Shown piece after piece: positions 13,261 to 14,850 of a stretch of 14,850 nt of DNA. The stretch comes from HGM12587 sp945786935 (GTDB lineage Bacteria > Bacillota > Clostridia > Lachnospirales > Lachnospiraceae). Where the stretch lies: contig CALZFY010000059.1 of assembly GCA_945786935.1 (NCBI GenBank), positions 1 through 14,850 on the forward strand. The letters are read 5' to 3'. The translations under genes and the position numbers were made by a program. The notes under the pieces are model-generated. The model was not told where the DNA came from, ran no database searches, and saw nothing but the letters and a program-made list of their open reading frames with translations. Position 1 is the first letter of the stretch. The number at the start of each line of letters is the position of its first letter.

Positions 13261-14850
13261 GTGAAACAGTACGGCGTAAACGAATTAAGAAAAATGTTTT
13301 TGGAATTTTTCGAAAGCAAGGGACATCTGGCAATGAAGAGCTTTTCCCTTGTTCCTGTAAATGATAACAGTTTATTGTTGATTAATTCCGGTATGGCGCC
13401 ATTAAAGCCATATTTTACAGGTGCGGAAATTCCACCAAGAAGGAGAGTGACAACCTGTCAGAAATGTATCCGTACAGGTGATATCGAAAATATCGGTAAA
13501 ACAGCACGTCATGGTACATTCTTTGAAATGCTTGGAAACTTCTCATTTGGTGATTACTTTAAAACAGAAGCAATCCACTGGTCCTGGGAATTTTTAACAG
13601 AGGTCGTAGGATTGGATCCTGAAAGACTTTACCCATCAGTTTATTTGGAAGATGATGAAGCTTTTGATATCTGGAATAAAGAAATCGGCATTGCACCGGA
13701 GCGTATTTTCCGCTTTGGTAAGGAAGATAACTTCTGGGAGCATGGTGCCGGTCCATGCGGTCCATGTTCGGAAATCTATTATGACCGTGGTGAAAAATAC
13801 GGCTGTGGCAAACCGGGTTGTACCGTAGGTTGCGAATGTGACAGATATATTGAAGTATGGAATAACGTATTTACCCAGTTTGACAATGACGGACACAACA
13901 ACTACACAGAATTAACCCAGAAAAACATTGATACCGGTATGGGTCTGGAACGTCTTGCAACAGTTGTACAGGACGTTGACTCTATTTTTGATGTGGATAC
14001 CATCAAAAACCTTCGTGACAATGTATGTAAAATTGCAAACTGTGAATATCATAAGGATGCTGAAACAGATGTTTCCATCCGTATCATTACAGACCACATC
14101 CGTTCTGCTACATTTATGATCTCCGATGGCATCATGCCAACCAATGAAGGCCGTGGATACGTTCTTCGCCGTCTTATCAGACGTGCAGCACGTCACGGAC
14201 GTTTACTTGGTGTGCAGGGAAAATTCCTTGCGGATTTAAGTGCTGTAGTTATTGAAGGAAGTAAAGACGGATATCCGGAACTGGAAGAAAAGAAGGAATT
14301 TATCTTCAAAGTGCTGACTCAGGAAGAAGATCAGTTCAATAAAACAATTGATACAGGCTTAAAGATTTTAGCTGACATGGAAGAAGCGCTGGTTGCAGAG
14401 GGTAAAAAGACCCTAGGCGGTGCGGACGCATTTAAATTATATGATACCTATGGCTTCCCGCTGGATCTTACCAAGGAGATCCTGGAAGAAAAGGGATTTG
14501 ATGTAGACGAAGAAGGCTTTCAGGCATGTATGGAAGAACAGAAGGTTCAGGCACGTCAGGCTCGTAAGACAACCAACTATATGGGTGCTGACGCAACTGT
14601 TTACGATGAGATCGATGCAGCAGTGACCACTGAATTTGTAGGCTATGACAAGCTGACGGCACAGTCTAAAGTGACTGTACTGACCACAGATGTTGTGACA
14701 GAGGCTATTACTGCAGGAGAAACTGCCACTGTATTCGTGGAAGAAACTCCATTCTATGCTACCATGGGTGGTCAGGAAGGCGATACCGGAGTGATTACAG
14801 TAGGGGATGCGGAATTTGTTGTTTCTGAAACCATCAAGCTTCGCGGCGGA
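13261..14850 (+). CDS. alaS: Alanyl-tRNA synthetase, N-terminal 530 residues (partial)
   Basis: The gene runs off the window end after 530 codons; a full enzyme has about 875. It charges tRNA-Ala. The class II core shows motif 1 near NSGMAPLKPYF, motif 2 ARHGTFFEMLGNFSFGDYFK (82-101) and motif 3 DTGMGLERLA (224-233). The tRNA-recognition part (EGRGYVLRRLIRRAARHG) is complete, as is the linker to the editing domain. The editing segment FYATMGGQEGDTG is reached near the window end; its HxxxH metal motif lies beyond. A Cys cluster GCGKPGCTVGCECD (181-194; Cys182, 187, 191, 193) interrupts the catalytic domain, as in clostridial AlaRS I remember. The start is GTG 13261 behind GGAGGAG (13249-13255). 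The 31-base gap before it is too short for a T-box leader. Confidence 0.96.
   Translation, partial: MKQYGVNELRKMFLEFFESKGHLAMKSFSLVPVNDNSLLLINSGMAPLKPYFTGAEIPPRRRVTTCQKCIRTGDIENIGKTARHGTFFEMLGNFSFGDYFKTEAIHWSWEFLTEVVGLDPERLYPSVYLEDDEAFDIWNKEIGIAPERIFRFGKEDNFWEHGAGPCGPCSEIYYDRGEKYGCGKPGCTVGCECDRYIEVWNNVFTQFDNDGHNNYTELTQKNIDTGMGLERLATVVQDVDSIFDVDTIKNLRDNVCKIANCEYHKDAETDVSIRIITDHIRSATFMISDGIMPTNEGRGYVLRRLIRRAARHGRLLGVQGKFLADLSAVVIEGSKDGYPELEEKKEFIFKVLTQEEDQFNKTIDTGLKILADMEEALVAEGKKTLGGADAFKLYDTYGFPLDLTKEILEEKGFDVDEEGFQACMEEQKVQARQARKTTNYMGADATVYDEIDAAVTTEFVGYDKLTAQSKVTVLTTDVVTEAITAGETATVFVEETPFYATMGGQEGDTGVITVGDAEFVVSETIKLRGG

Overview
The window looks like chromosome from a spore-forming anaerobic Firmicute of the class Clostridia, most likely a Lachnospiraceae relative. 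The evidence is moderate GC, AGGAGG-type ribosome sites, three sporulation-linked genes (a TepA-type ClpP-like protease, an FtsK/SpoIIIE translocase and SpoIVA), and an NfnAB-type electron-bifurcating transhydrogenase. All convincing genes are on the + strand. There is no sign of phage, insertion sequence, CRISPR or recent transfer.

Layout. 1-510: the tail of an NAD(P)H-hydrate dehydratase, then a MazF toxin with no antitoxin gene beside it. 528-3141: a sigma-A promoter and a three-gene unit of yebC, an unrecognised 161-residue protein and metY (O-acetylhomoserine sulfhydrylase). 3146-7369: tepA, the SpoIIIE/FtsK translocase and a zinc-ribbon membrane protein with two chitobiase-C-type repeats. 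7378-10915: a weak terminator, a good sigma-A promoter, then nfnA, nfnB and a YerB-like lipoprotein. 10924-12472: spoIVA behind an excellent sigma-E promoter. 12521 to the end: a sigma-A promoter, rnhA, a 38-residue membrane peptide and the first 530 codons of alaS.

The strongest observation is regulatory. At both tepA and spoIVA, a terminator-like hairpin ends five T residues before the start codon, so its 3' arm contains the Shine-Dalgarno of the sporulation gene. In each case the 5' arm lies within a sporulation-sigma promoter (near-consensus sigma-E for spoIVA, a weaker sigma-G/F-like match for tepA). RNA reading through from the upstream housekeeping operon would carry both arms, so it should terminate and hide the ribosome site. 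RNA started at the sporulation promoter would lack the 5' arm and be freely translated. This would keep sporulation genes silent in growing cells although they sit directly behind active operons. It is inferred from sequence alone.

No stretch longer than about 150 bases lacks a gene. The short gaps hold the promoters and hairpins listed below.
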